Shown piece after piece: positions 29,672 to 40,610 of a DNA stretch of 64,000 nucleotides. The DNA comes from Venturia oleaginea. Its lineage: Eukaryota; Ascomycota; Dothideomycetes; Venturiales; Venturiaceae. A program made the position numbers and the translations under genes. Within the stretch, counting starts at the first letter, position 1. Each line of letters opens with the position of its first letter. Location of the stretch: positions 372,001 to 436,000 of the forward strand of contig JABMLP010000005.1 of the NCBI GenBank assembly GCA_013176395.1, given 5' to 3'. Below the pieces are notes generated by a model that was not told the origin of the DNA, searched no databases, and worked only from the letters and a program-made list of their open reading frames with translations.

Positions 29672-31311
29672 TCATCTTTGAAGATTATACATTGAACTGC
29701 ACACCACCATCGGCAAGTTCGAGCTCTGCGCATCATTAACAGGCAGGGTAACTGGTGTCCCTGTCTTTCCCAAACGGACTTCGTATGCTTTGCTATGATG
29801 GCAAGCACGTTCTCCTTGAGGTATTTGATCATCCGACATGCTTCCTCATGGCTAGAGCAATCAATGACCGCATGCCGATGCTTTTTCTCTTGCCTTTCAG
29901 AGACCGATATAGTTGCACCAAACCCCTGAAGCAATCCCTTAATATCTTTCTCCTCCGTCTTGAAATGCAATCTGGTTAGTATTACCTCGCGATATTCCAC
30001 CTGTACCACGCCCTCGCTAATGTTGACGTAGAGCCCATCCCTATTGCATAAATATTGTGCTCGTGGTAGAAAGACTGGCTCACTGTTGAAGCTTGTATTT
30101 GCGGGGCGGGCTCTGGAATCGTTGCCTCCATACTCGGTAACCATGCTCATTTGTGTTGCTAACGATGTCAAAGTTCTCGGGGACGGGGTGATCAGATTAG
30201 CTGCTGGATATTGCACGCCTGAGTAAACCTGCACAGGACTAAAATGCATGAAATAATCTAGGTACGTGTCAAAGGTGTGTGGATAATACTGAGTAGATCT
30301 AACTTACTCATCACAGCTTTAGTTTCCTGCCAGCCTTCAACGATGCAAAATGCAGAACCATTTGCGCAGATGTGCGCATCGCCCGGTTGATGCTGGACCG
30401 AGATAATAGCTCTGACCATTTCCTTTAAATCCCGCCATGAACAAACAGGCGGCATAACCTAAATTGTAAGTTGACAAAGATCGATAAGCAGTGGATCAAG
30501 ACTAACGTGCAGTACATGGTCAATTTGTACAGTAAAAGCTTCCCGTGAGGTCATCATGGGAATGATTCTTTAGCTGACTGGGGACTTTGAGTTGCCCCGG
30601 CCTCTATTTATGTACCTGCTTGTACCTGTTCTCCCATGCCGCTTCTTGCTCTCATAGATGCGCTGGTTACAAGAGCAGAAGAACCGTGCTCCCAGGGCTC
30701 GAGTGAAGCTCCAATATAATCCCAGGGCAAGTTCATCTACCCTGCCACCATCCAATTTGTACTTCCGAATGACAGCGGTCGTGTACTCAGTCTCACGATC
30801 TTTTGCTATCGACAACGGCCACTTCGCCACAAATCTGGAGCTGGACTTCCGGTAATGTTCCATCACTCTTTTCCAGACATCTTCGATCTCCTCTATGATC
30901 ATAACATGGGTCTTGCTTGACACAGCTCCACACAGCAGGTCATGATAGATTTGTGTTGTGTCGAGGAACCATTGGTCTATCTGCTCTTCTGGGTGCAGAT
31001 CGTCAACTGGATTCACAGCGTCTTGTGTATTTGTCCTTTTAAACTTGATATTGGCGGTGTGGTACAGGATATTCTGCCGTATGGTCTTGTGTTCATTTTT
31101 GCTGAACTTGAGTATGGCGTTTTGGTAGGTGTGTACTTGGATGATGGACTCTTTCGTGCTCTACCTTGTCATCAGCGGTTTTGATTTGTGAGCTAGGACG
31201 GTTTGCGTTGCGTACCGTTACTTCAGGAGGTGGAGTGAGCACCGTAAGTTTGAGGTCCAAAATCTCCTCTGATGTGGGCGCGTGTTGTTGTGCCATATCA
31301 CTTGCTGACAT
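29672..31311 (-). CDS. RRM-like protein, six exons (hypothetical)
   Basis: Predicted exons: 31311-31222, 31160-30616, 30567-30507, 30458-30308, 30218-29809 and 29764-29672, about 449 residues; all phases close. The N-terminal half (for example FLDTTQIYHDLLCGAVSS) is of no known family. The C-terminal half has two RRM-like stretches: TVQIDHVLHVMPPVCSWRDL with FCIVEGW, and LTRLHFKTEEKDIKGLL with HAVIDCSSHEEACRMI. The CSWRDLKE start is typical of fungal RNA-binding RRMs. An alternative is two genes, with a stop at 30570 and a new ATG at 30557; a 12-bp gap between fungal genes would be unusual, and a 51-bp intron joins them cleanly. The last intron (29765-29808) has weak splice sites; joining it gives the natural end VVCSSMYNLQR. 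RNA binding is inferred. Confidence 0.55.
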
Positions 31312-32111
31312 TGAACAGTAGGAAAGAGCACTGCAACACCCAATGTTCCTCGATGCGCCTGTTTGTCTGATATCAAACGAGAGCTCTCATCTCGGGTCAG
31401 AAAGGGCCCTGTCCGGCAGACAATGGTATTGCAAGCGCGACGGATATCGACAAAATCATTGCGCATCCTTTCCAAGGTAACAGAAATGAGCATGGGCGCC
31501 ATGGCTTGCTGCTGGGATGTACGACTCTCGTCAAACGACTATTATCCCCAACCCCTAGCGAGTGAGACATGCCGGATTACCAATTTAGAGGTCAACAGCT
31601 CAAGCCAAGGTATATAGGCCGGCTAACGCTCACACAAGCAGCCCACTTTTCGCAGAAAGAAAACGTGGCGTAGCACGGGTAGATAATGCTTAGTACACAC
31701 GGCCAGCTGCAACATTGTTCGATCTTAACGAGACATAATACTGCCTTGGCGGGATTCCATTGGTCAATGTGATCCACCTTTCGCAGAACGAAACCGTGAG
31801 CTGCCCTGTCGGTCGATCCCAACAAGATGCTACATATATGTGGCGTAGTAGGGGTAGATAATTCTAGGCCCTCTAAGTAAGTTGACATGGTAGGAATGTG
31901 GTGTAATGATGCAGATAGAAAGTCTAAAGGTCTCTTCCGAGAACCATGATCCTGTATATTGGTCTGCTGCAAACACAGATTGTTTCGGTTGAGATCACGA
32001 CAGCCAGGCGCAACTCCTGCATATCTGAACGCTTCTGATTATCAATCTCTTGCCTCTCAATCATAAGATATATATAGGAACTCGCCGTTGGTAAATCTAC
32101 CGCCGCACAAA
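31312..32111. other. Intergenic, divergent, with diverged direct repeats
   Basis: Upstream of both the RRM-like gene (minus) and the SGNH gene (plus). It contains two diverged copies of a segment with ttcgcagaa near 31651 and 31788 and with gtggcgtag...gggtagataa near 31668 and 31839. No gene is supported. Confidence 0.4.
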
Positions 32112-32981
32112 ATGATATCCACTCCACCCGAAGACTATATGGATGAGATCGTTCAATGCTTCCATTTCGAAGCATTGCCTCTCCTCATCAGATACGCTAA
32201 TGACGAGGGAGATCTTCGAAAGTCCCAGCTTTCGCTCTTTTCTGCTTGCGATGCAGGAGCCAAGAACAAGGTTATCCAAGGGCTTATTGTCCGTTTGTTC
32301 CCCTGTTTTACGCCTATCTGGCGTTCACTGCCCCACAAACAGGAGGTTCACGTCTATGGAGATTCCAACATGGAGGATAACCCTCAAGTGGCCGAGCTTT
32401 TCTCGGAGTTCGGGTGCGACCTAGTTAACCACTCAAAGCAGTAAGTAGCTCCACAGCTACTCAACTCGCGTGCTCAGTCGACTTAGTGGCCAGACAGCTG
32501 TTCGAGCCGAGCGAGACTGGTATGAAGGAATGAAGAAGCTATCGGGATCAATTGTGGTTCGTAGGTATTCAGTTTTGGAAGAATGGAAGACTAACTCGGC
32601 ATCCAGCTGCTTCAGTTGGGAACCAACGACAGCTGTAATGATCCAGATCGAGCAGTACCTCCAGAAATTTTCGAGGCAAAGATGAGAAAACTCATAGGCG
32701 AACTAGAAGGGAATCTCGTCATTGTCCTCACACCACCACCTCTTAACGGGAAGAAGGAGTTTAAGGAAAATATTGGACTTCTTCGAACGAAACGACAGGT
32801 TGAAAATTATGCTACACGCGTGATCCAAGCTCAGGATGGTCATTCATTCGTACATTTGATCGACTCTTTCCACCATTTCACACAGTATCCGGCACAGATC
32901 ATGTCTAAGTACTTTGAGGACTGTAAATCAAGCTTCCAATACCGCTATTTGCTCACTAACAAAGAACAGTTGTGCAGTTGA
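32112..32981 (+). CDS. SGNH/GDSL-type hydrolase
   Basis: Three predicted exons: 32112-32440, 32478-32556 and 32607-32981, 260 residues, phases consistent. The catalytic-serine block reads VHVYGDSNM (about residues 90-98), the block with the oxyanion Asn reads LLQLGTNDS, and a C-terminal HLIDSFHHF could give the last Asp/His. These are the landmarks of SGNH esterases/lipases, though the ~85 residues before GDS are longer than usual. The first intron is only 37 bp, at the low end for fungi. No signal peptide is evident. The substrate cannot be predicted. Confidence 0.6.
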
Positions 32982-33816
32982 ATGAATTTGGGAGTCGAGA
33001 GCAAGTTTCGTTGATACGGAAGAGGTTGCTTGAGCTTAGAGTTTCGCCCATACAGAAATTCTTGCAGAACACACCAAGCTGGGATGGTGCAAAATGATGT
33101 TCTAAACGGATGCAAGTATTGTTGTCTATACTCAGACCAGACCTCCCATCTTCAATGACAGATCTTTATGTGTTGTAATTGAGACTTGAAAGGCGCGGCG
33201 ACTGGCCCTTTCTTTGAACTTCTTAGCCTCTGAGTATCGATAATCTCACGGCTATCAATGAATCAATCAGTTTACCGAATAGAGCAGTGGATAGATCAGC
33301 CTACCGATGAGATCGTAAATCAAAGGTGTCGCCAGGGACAATGCATGCGGATGAGATGCGACCGGCAATCCCACACTCAGATTCGATAGAACTGGAGACA
33401 TTGTGACTTGGGGCTGCACTTTTTGAAGTGTTAGACCAAAATACGGGCTTCGAAGTGGGTAAAGTAGCAGCTTGTGGCAGTTCGGCGACGGCGATGGCGA
33501 TAGCAGGTGGAATTTGCAACTGGTTTTCAAGATTCCAGGTTGATTCGATAACTTGAGACGGTGTAGAGTTGTCGCATATGACTCCCGCCAATTTGAATCC
33601 TAGTGGGGCTGTCGAGCGGCGGCATTTCTGAATCTGCGATAGAACACGCCCGAGTTCTTCAGAATTTGAAAGCTGAGAGTGATATCGATGGAGGCTTGGA
33701 GGGCGAGGAGGGGGGAGATATCGGCAGTAAAAAGTGGAATTGACATTTTGAGGGGGGGGGGGTACATTCTGACCGGTATAAAGCCATTTCTCAGCCTTGG
33801 GGAAAGGCTCGATTTA
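32982..33816. other. No confident gene
   Basis: A minus-strand frame at about 33301-33700 (STPSQVIESTWNLENQLQIP) reads like protein but has no start or family; the LINE at 33834 may have cut its upstream part. A run of ten g at 33754-33763 is a likely length-variable site. Confidence 0.3.
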
Positions 33817-34118
33817 TGTAAGTCAATGATGATTGATTGATTGATTGATTTTATCCTACTCGGTTGCAGCCGCTTAATCACGCAGCTATGCCCGGTTAGG
33901 GGGACTTCATCAGACAGCCGACACGTGATATGATCTACCACGTCCCACTTCGCCCTGCTTACCAAAACAAGACCAGCTATCCCCTCGATCCCCCCTCTTT
34001 TCCCTCAACCACTATTTCCAAATGCCCAATGGCTCTTGTAAATATCGGTTGTTCTACCAGTACATCTGTGCTATCTAGATTCCGGGAGGCAATGCCTCAT
34101 ATTTCGCTTTCCGTCTAC

Positions 34119-37100
34119 CTACAGTCTCCCCTCAATGCTCAGCGTCGTCTGCGCGTTTTCGATCCCACTATGCCCAAGGACCCGCGTCTGTTCCATGAAT
34201 CTGATAGCTTTTGTGGCTAACTTATGCGTAGTCAAGATATTCCGGAGGTTGTTTCGTCCTGGGAAGCGGCCCAACTCGTCTCTCCGGATGTCCCGGAACT
34301 TGCGGCATTCCAGGATGATATGGGCTACGGTCTGCATCCCTTCACGGCAGTCACACCTAGAGTCTGGGATACCTTGGACACGTCGGCTGAAGAGGAAGGC
34401 CTTGAGCCCTATCTTTTCAGTTCTCATCTGTACGAGGATCGCACTTTCTCGCTTGCTCCGGTCTTGATGGAGTTGGAGCACCCTTTTAGTAGGCTTAGGT
34501 GTGTATCTCCTCGTGGCTTTCCCCTTTGTCTCGGATTTCCAGCTAGTCAACCATTGTTTATTCACTACCTTCCAGCACCACGTCTTGATTGTCGTTCTTA
34601 GCGGGTACAGTTCCGGTGGCATATCAGCTCTTGGTCCTTTCTCTCCGTCTTCTCTCCATCCAGTGGCCTCCCTGGCGGCTTGGTCAGCGGCCTCGTTCCC
34701 GTCAATTCCCTCGTGGGCAGGGATCCATCGGATGTTCACGATAGCTCCGTACTCGTGAAGTTGTGTGATCCGTTGTACAACCCGCTTGACAATGTATGCT
34801 CCTGATCGGCCTTCCGGCCTTGTCAGCGAGCGTATCGCTGCCTGGTTGTCGGTGAAGATATTGATGTCTCTCCGTTCGTTTCCTGCCTCGATGTCTGTTT
34901 GAACCATATGCAGCGCTAGATTTATTCCTTGAAGTTCAGCTGCGTACACCGTGGAGGTCGTCTCAGGGCCCATATACGTGCTTCTCGTCTGTCTTTTCAG
35001 CGGCCAGACTGCTGCAGCGCCTGTATGTCCGTCTATGCTACTCCCATCTGTATAGATGCAAATATTACCCTCGACTCTAGTGACGGAGTCGTGCTCAGAG
35101 TGTGCCGCTTCATCGCTTGGTGCGATATGTGTCTTTGGGCCTTGCCACCATGGTGCTGCTACGAACGGCGGGATTGTCTCTCGCTTGTCGAGATTTGCTG
35201 CTCCTTTCTCTTCGGCGTCTCGATATATGTTGTATAATGGGCTATCGTAGCTTGCTCGTTGTCTTGACCTTGGTTCTCCGAATTGAGTATCTAGCAGTTT
35301 AGGGAGGTCTTGGCACGTGAGTATACGGCTGAGGGTTTCAGTGTTGTGTTTCCAGATTTGTTGTTCGACTGGGAGCAGGTAGGTCTCTATGTCGAGGGCG
35401 ACTCTGGATGTCGCTTTGAACGCTCCACAGATAATTCGTGCTGCACGTGCTTGGATTGACTGAAGTGTGTCAAGCGTTTTTCTCGTGTATGGTTTTCCCC
35501 TCATTCCTGAATTCGACCAGATTGAGCACGCGTACATCATCTGAGGGACTACTACTCCGCGGTAGATTTTTCGCATATCTAGCAGACTGACGCCCCATGT
35601 TGAGCTGCCCAGAGAGCACAGTGCGTTCACTGTTTTCGTAGTTTTCCGCTTGATTTCTTCGATGTGTTCCTTCCATTGGAGTTTGCTGTCTAGCGTCACG
35701 CCTAGATATTTGCACGTTGTCTTAGGCGCAATGCATCCCCATGCCGTCTAAATAGGCTGTTGTGTGTTTATACAGGTGCGTCTTCTTGTGAAGTGTGTCA
35801 GTTGGAACTTTTCTGGGGCGAATTTTGATGCATGTGTCTTTGCCCAACAGTTTGCCTTTTCCAGCGCGTTTTCGAGTTTCTTGCACGTTTCCTCTGTTGT
35901 GTTGCCCCATGTAAGTATGGCTGCGTCATCGATATAGCCTGTAGCTGCAGTATCGTCGCCTGAGTCGCATTGCTCAATAAGGTCAGAGTTGTAGAATATG
36001 TATAAGATGGGGGATAGGGGCGATCCCTGTGGTACCCCAGTCTCGACCGTGTACTCGTCAGATTCGTAGCCATCGATGACAATTCGCGTGCGTCTATCGC
36101 TCAGGAAGCTAGCAATCCATCGTACTGTTCTCTCATCAACTTTTCTTTTCCGAAGATTGTGTAGGAGTCTCTTGTGGGATACGTTATCGAAGGCGCCTGA
36201 CACGTCAAGAAGCAGCAGGCTAGCGACTTGTCCTTTTCCGTTGTTCCAAGCGTTGTAGATTCTCTCGATTACAGCGTGTAGTGCGTGTTCCGTTGACCTT
36301 AACTTCCTGCCTCCCATGTGCATCCTTGGGATGACTTGGTGTGTTTCCACCAGGTAGCTAAGTCTCTTAGCGATTACTGCGTCCATGGCCTTGCCAATCG
36401 TATTCAGGAGCGCAATAGGTTGGTATGCCTTTGGAGTCGAGTAGTCGTCCTTCCCTGGTTTGCGTAGCACTACCGTGGTCGAGATTTGGAAATGTGTCGG
36501 GTAGTGGCCCAGTTGTAGGCTCTGGTTCATGATTGTCGCCAGGTGTCCCACCAACATATAAAATGCCGTCTGCAAGGCCTTGTTTGGGATCCCATCCGGT
36601 CCCGGGGCCTTGAAGGGTGACGCTGCTTGTATTGCGTCCAGTACCTCCTTCTCAGTAACGTTTGGCATTGGTATACGATCATCATATCTTGCATCCTGTA
36701 GATCGTCGAGGTCTGCTTCTGGCGGTGCTGGGAAGAAGGCGTCCCGAAGGAGAATCGTTTTTGCCGAGGGTGTAGTAGCCTGGTTGCCGGTCGTCGGACA
36801 CTTGATAATTGGCGTCACACTTGGGGGCTGGCTTTCTCTATTGCGCGCCCACTTGGCTATTTTCCAGAGGGATTCAGTGGAGCTTGCTGCCATTTCTACG
36901 CGGTCTCTGTGTGCTTGCCGGAGCGCCTTCTTGATCGTCCGTGTCTTGTGGTTCCTCGCCTCGCGGTAGTTTTCCCATGTCTCCTCCGTGTGTCTTCTCT
37001 CGTGTATGCGCCTTAGACGTTTTGTATCTGCCAACTGCTCTCGAGCATGTTCCGTCCCATCCCTCTTTCGCCTTGGTACATGGTCTTGTGAGAGGAATTG

Positions 37101-38001
37101 TCTTCGTTGCTGCATCTTTGATCGCTTTGACTAACTCCATCGTGTACATGTCTAGCGCTGCTTTCGTCCTTGGTCTCCTTCGTGCCGGTAGGGTGTCTCT
37201 GAGCGTCCCGCAGAACTCCTTGCAGTCTAGGAGTTTCCAGTTGCATCCTGGCCTGATTTCTGTGGAGCGCGTCCGGAGATCCAGTATGATGCTGATGGGG
37301 AGGTGGTCTGAGTCGTGGTCTAGCTCTCTGTCTACTCTGCTACTGATGGTCCTGTCAATCAAGCCTAATGTCATCCAGCACATATCAATCGTCGTCCTGC
37401 TGCTGCCTTCTTCGTACGTTACCGTTCCGGGCTGCAGCATGCTTGACATATCAAATCTCTCCATAATTTCGATAAGTTCTTCCGCTTCTCGGTCTTCGTG
37501 TGCGACCTGCGCTCCGCCCCACATTCTATGGTGTAAGTTCAAGTCGCCTAATACCATCTGTTCTTTCAGCGCGTGTTCCTCCAATCGAGCTCTTAGGGTC
37601 GGCAGTGAGCTGATGCGGTTTGGCATGTTTTGGACCGTATTGTAGACGTTGTGTATTACCAGCTCGTTTTCTGTTTGATCGCCATTGCTGATACTGATTC
37701 TCAATGAGCAGACGTCTCTTGTGTGCTGTTCGAATTGCAGGCTGCCGTGGTCTAGCCTTTTGTTGACAAAGAAACACACCCTTGCTGGGCCATCCTCCTT
37801 GTTCGTTGTCGGATAGTATAAGTGGAATATATTCTTCGCTGGGTGGTGTGTTGTCGACATGAAGGGGTTGCGCCACGGTTCTTGGATAGCAATAATATCG
37901 TATTCTGCTACTCTTGGATCACGGAGTAGAGTTGCCATAACCGTATCCCTTGATTTGCGTACGTTGTACTGTAGTATATTAAGTTGGTCCTTCTCTTTCA
38001 T
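34119..38001 (-). pseudogene. LINE copy 1 ORF2: endonuclease-RT-RNase H, two lesions
   Basis: The ATG at 38001 overlaps the ORF1 stop by four bases (atga). Order: APE endonuclease (LNILQYNVRKSRD, IIAIQEPWRN), reverse transcriptase (GVPQGSPLSPILY, TGYIDDAAIL), RNase H (IYTDGSSIDGH, FTDNQAAIRS, RWIPAHEGIDGNEAADQAA) and a C-terminal CCHC-like finger (CDC ... AHIILEC). This is the Tad/I-group layout. Two breaks: an extra A (plus-strand T near 37036) shifts the frame between endonuclease and RT, and a TAG at 35748-35750 replaces the Gln codon kept in copy 2. Everything else is readable. Inactive as it stands. Confidence 0.88.
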
Positions 38002-39629
38002 AGATCCGAGTCCTCATCGATTTCCATGTATTGTGTGTTTCTACATGTTAGGGTATTGCCCTCTAGCGCCTCAAGCGCCCTCCTCGACATCTTCGTTGCT
38101 CTTTGTGGCCTTTGACTCTGGTGTGATCCTTCGTTCTCCTTGTCTCCTGGAGCAGGTCTCTTTTGTCCATTTCCAGGTAATAGTTGCATCCCTCTGGTCC
38201 TTGGCCCTTGGCGTGAGGTCAGGTCTGTGGTTGACCTCGTTCTTCCAGGAGGTTCTCGGGCGGAATTTTGAATAGGTATTTCATCACAGGTGAACATCGT
38301 AGGGTGATACCGAGGTCTGTTCGCGTACGCTGCCTTTGTCCGAGTGAGTTCCTCCTTCCTAGTTGGGCATTGTTGACTCCATGCTTCATGGGCTCCCTGG
38401 CAGTTGGCGCATTTCCTAGGTGTGGTCTGTCCAGTCTTCGAAGGGCAGTCCCTAGAACTATGTTCTTGCGCACAGTAGCCACATGTTTTCGCTGCTTTGC
38501 ATTGAGTTCCTATGTGGCCGTATTTGTAGCACTGAAAGCACTGCTTCAGTCGGCATTGTCTCTCATATCGTTCGCTTTGACACATCTCCCCTTGCCACAC
38601 CAGAACTTCATCGATGATCTTGTTTGCGTCCTCAGGCTTGGTGAACTCAATGATGACCGACGACATCGCTTTTGTTGGCGCCTTCCGGGTCAACCATCCA
38701 ATGTATTTGATGTCCGCGGTTGGAATAAACGGCTTATTGTCTTGCAGAATGGCGTCTGTAGTTTCCTCGAATTTGTCTGTATTCATCGTACTAGTACGTA
38801 TGCCATGTACAAGAACGCCATACGTTGGATTTCGTACTGACGTCCCGTTTCCAATACGTGGGGTCCAGTCCTCCGTGAATTGTCTGAGAAGCTGCATTTC
38901 ACTATTTGTCGCCGTTCTGATGCTCAGATCTCCGCTTTTGAGCTGGTTAGCAGACATGATCTTTAGATTGGCTATATGTTCGTTTTGACTTTGGGAAATG
39001 GCTCGGTCAACGTGGGCTTTTAAATTGCGTGGATTCAGTGCGCGCAGGCTCTGGATCGTTTGTGCGTTCCTGATGTTTACGATAATCTCACGTCGGACCG
39101 TCGCGGGAGTCTTGACACTTTGGGTTTGTATGCTATGTGTGCTTGTAGCTAGCCCTCCTCGGGTAGCGGCAGCAGCATAGCTCATTGGCATGCCTGTTTG
39201 GAATTGTGTCCCTTTGTTCTTGATATCACTCGCTATTCCTGCAACGGTCTTGCTCACCTCTGTTGCCTCTTTCGCTGCCGTTTTCGCTTCCTCACCAATA
39301 GTGATGTTCTTCTGTGTGTCTGTTCTCAGAGCTTTAAGTTCTCCCTTTATCCCAGCTATCTCCTTCGCCGTTTCCTTTGTGTCTTGAGTCATCTCAGTGT
39401 GTATAATGCGTAGTTGATCGTGGACGGTTGTCATATCGGGGGTCCTTTGGGCCTTTGCAATCAAGGGCAGCATCGTCGTGATAATTGCCTTTACTTGGTC
39501 TGGGGGTACAGGTAGAGCCTGTCCGCTTTCGAGGTAGAGTAATGCGTTTCGAAGGTGCCTTGTGATTTGTGTAGCGTGCTCATGAAGTCCGGTCGGCCAG
39601 ACCACCTCTTGAGGCCACGGTATTGTCAT
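37998..39629 (-). CDS. LINE copy 1 ORF1 (nucleic-acid-binding Gag-like)
   Basis: 543 codons from the ATG at 39629, open throughout. The N-terminal half has a helical region (about 60-135), the middle an RRM-like segment, and the C-terminal part three zinc knuckles: CFQCYKYGHIGTQC, CGYCAQEHSSRDC and CANCQGAHEAWSQQC. In related LINEs ORF1 binds the element RNA in the RNP. Overlap with ORF2 by atga suggests ORF2 is reached by stop-restart translation. Confidence 0.88.
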   Translation of the reverse strand: MTIPWPQEVVWPTGLHEHATQITRHLRNALLYLESGQALPVPPDQVKAIITTMLPLIAKAQRTPDMTTVHDQLRIIHTEMTQDTKETAKEIAGIKGELKALRTDTQKNITIGEEAKTAAKEATEVSKTVAGIASDIKNKGTQFQTGMPMSYAAAATRGGLATSTHSIQTQSVKTPATVRREIIVNIRNAQTIQSLRALNPRNLKAHVDRAISQSQNEHIANLKIMSANQLKSGDLSIRTATNSEMQLLRQFTEDWTPRIGNGTSVRNPTYGVLVHGIRTSTMNTDKFEETTDAILQDNKPFIPTADIKYIGWLTRKAPTKAMSSVIIEFTKPEDANKIIDEVLVWQGEMCQSERYERQCRLKQCFQCYKYGHIGTQCKAAKTCGYCAQEHSSRDCPSKTGQTTPRKCANCQGAHEAWSQQCPTRKEELTRTKAAYANRPRYHPTMFTCDEIPIQNSAREPPGRTRSTTDLTSRQGPRTRGMQLLPGNGQKRPAPGDKENEGSHQSQRPQRATKMSRRALEALEGNTLTCRNTQYMEIDEDSDL

Positions 39630-39773
39630 CTCTCGTTTCTACGCGCTGGGCGACGCGTCGAGCCTAGAACAACCTGAGCCCTCTTGAGGCGATGTGTATT
39701 TGCGTTATAATTATTCAGTTTCAAAGATCTCAGTTCTCGCTGTTGTGGTGTTTTTGTAAGTCAATGATGATCC

Positions 39774-40467
39774 CCCTGATGGAGATGCCACAATGCCAGG
39801 CTAAGACCACGTGCAGAGTCCAAGCTTTCCTTGGGAGAGTTATGAGAAATTCAGATAACGAACTTCACAATGAAGATTTGCTCCAGACACTACCAGACAC
39901 GTTTTCTCCATTCCCCATAACTGAACACTTTCGACCCAAGCTTAGGGTGGAAATGTTCCTTAGCAGGCCCAACTTGATAGCCAAAGCCTACAGTAGGTGA
40001 TATGGAGTCACATCTTTCAACGTCGACATGTTGCGCCTCCTCGCAATTGCAGCTAATCAGGCTGCATGGCTCGACAATGTCATCAGGATTCGCGAGATAT
40101 TTCCCTTGTTCGAAGAATGTGTTATGTTGAACCATATGAATAGATTTGATTAGGGTCCCCAACAGGGCGGGTTGGGGCGGGTTTTTGGGGCGGGTTCTAA
40201 TATCTCAAAAAACCCGCCCCGTTTGCCCCAACGCGAAGCTGACACTTTGAAAGAATTTAGTTGTGAAAGCCTCGCCTAACTACCTTCTTTTTCTGCAGTA
40301 TTCTATTTCTACTCTTATAATTACACTTTGTCAAGCGCAGAGGATTTGTCTCGGTAAGGAGCTTTGGAAGACTAGATTTCCGGACCCGCGCCCGTCGCCC
40401 TCCCTACTATATCCACGTGCCGTTGGTGTGCCATGCGCCACACTGCGCCACAAACTGGGCATCATAA
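39774..40467. other. Pre-insertion target DNA between the two LINEs, with GC-rich inverted motif
   Basis: No gene. At 40165-40194 the plus strand holds a G-quadruplex-like run (gggcgggttggggcggg, then ggggcggg), followed after ~15 bp by the complementary acccgccccg. It could be the end of a small transposon or just a G4-forming hairpin. Confidence 0.5.
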
Positions 40468-40610
40468 CAAGTCCCCACATAATCAAAAACACCACAACAG
40501 CGAGAACTGAGATCTTTGAAACTGAACAACTATAACGCAAATACACATCGCCTCAAGAGGGCTCAGGTTGTTCTAGGCTCGACGCGTCGCCCAACGCGTA
40601 GAAACGAGAG

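Larger units (their letters stand above)
33834..39757 (-). mobile_element. Tad-type LINE, copy 1
   Basis: Full-length non-LTR retrotransposon on the minus strand. The 5' end is at about 39757 (caaaaacaccacaacagcg) and the (tgat)n tail at 33834. A 17-bp target duplication tgtaagtcaatgatgat lies at 33817-33833 and 39757-39773. It carries ORF1 (37998-39629) and ORF2 (34119-38001). Its 5' end faces that of copy 2 across 0.7 kb of unrelated DNA. Confidence 0.92.

Noticed and set aside
30557..30570. Two separate genes with a 12-bp gap
   Set aside because: An intron from 30615 to 30568 joins the frames in phase; so short an intergenic gap is unlikely in a fungus. Kept as the stated alternative.
34135..38275. 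Long plus-strand frames inside LINE copy 1 (up to 234 codons), and their mirror images on the minus strand in copy 2
   Set aside because: They are antisense to the ORF1 and ORF2 reading frames, have no domain of their own, and recur in both copies only because the sense frame is conserved.
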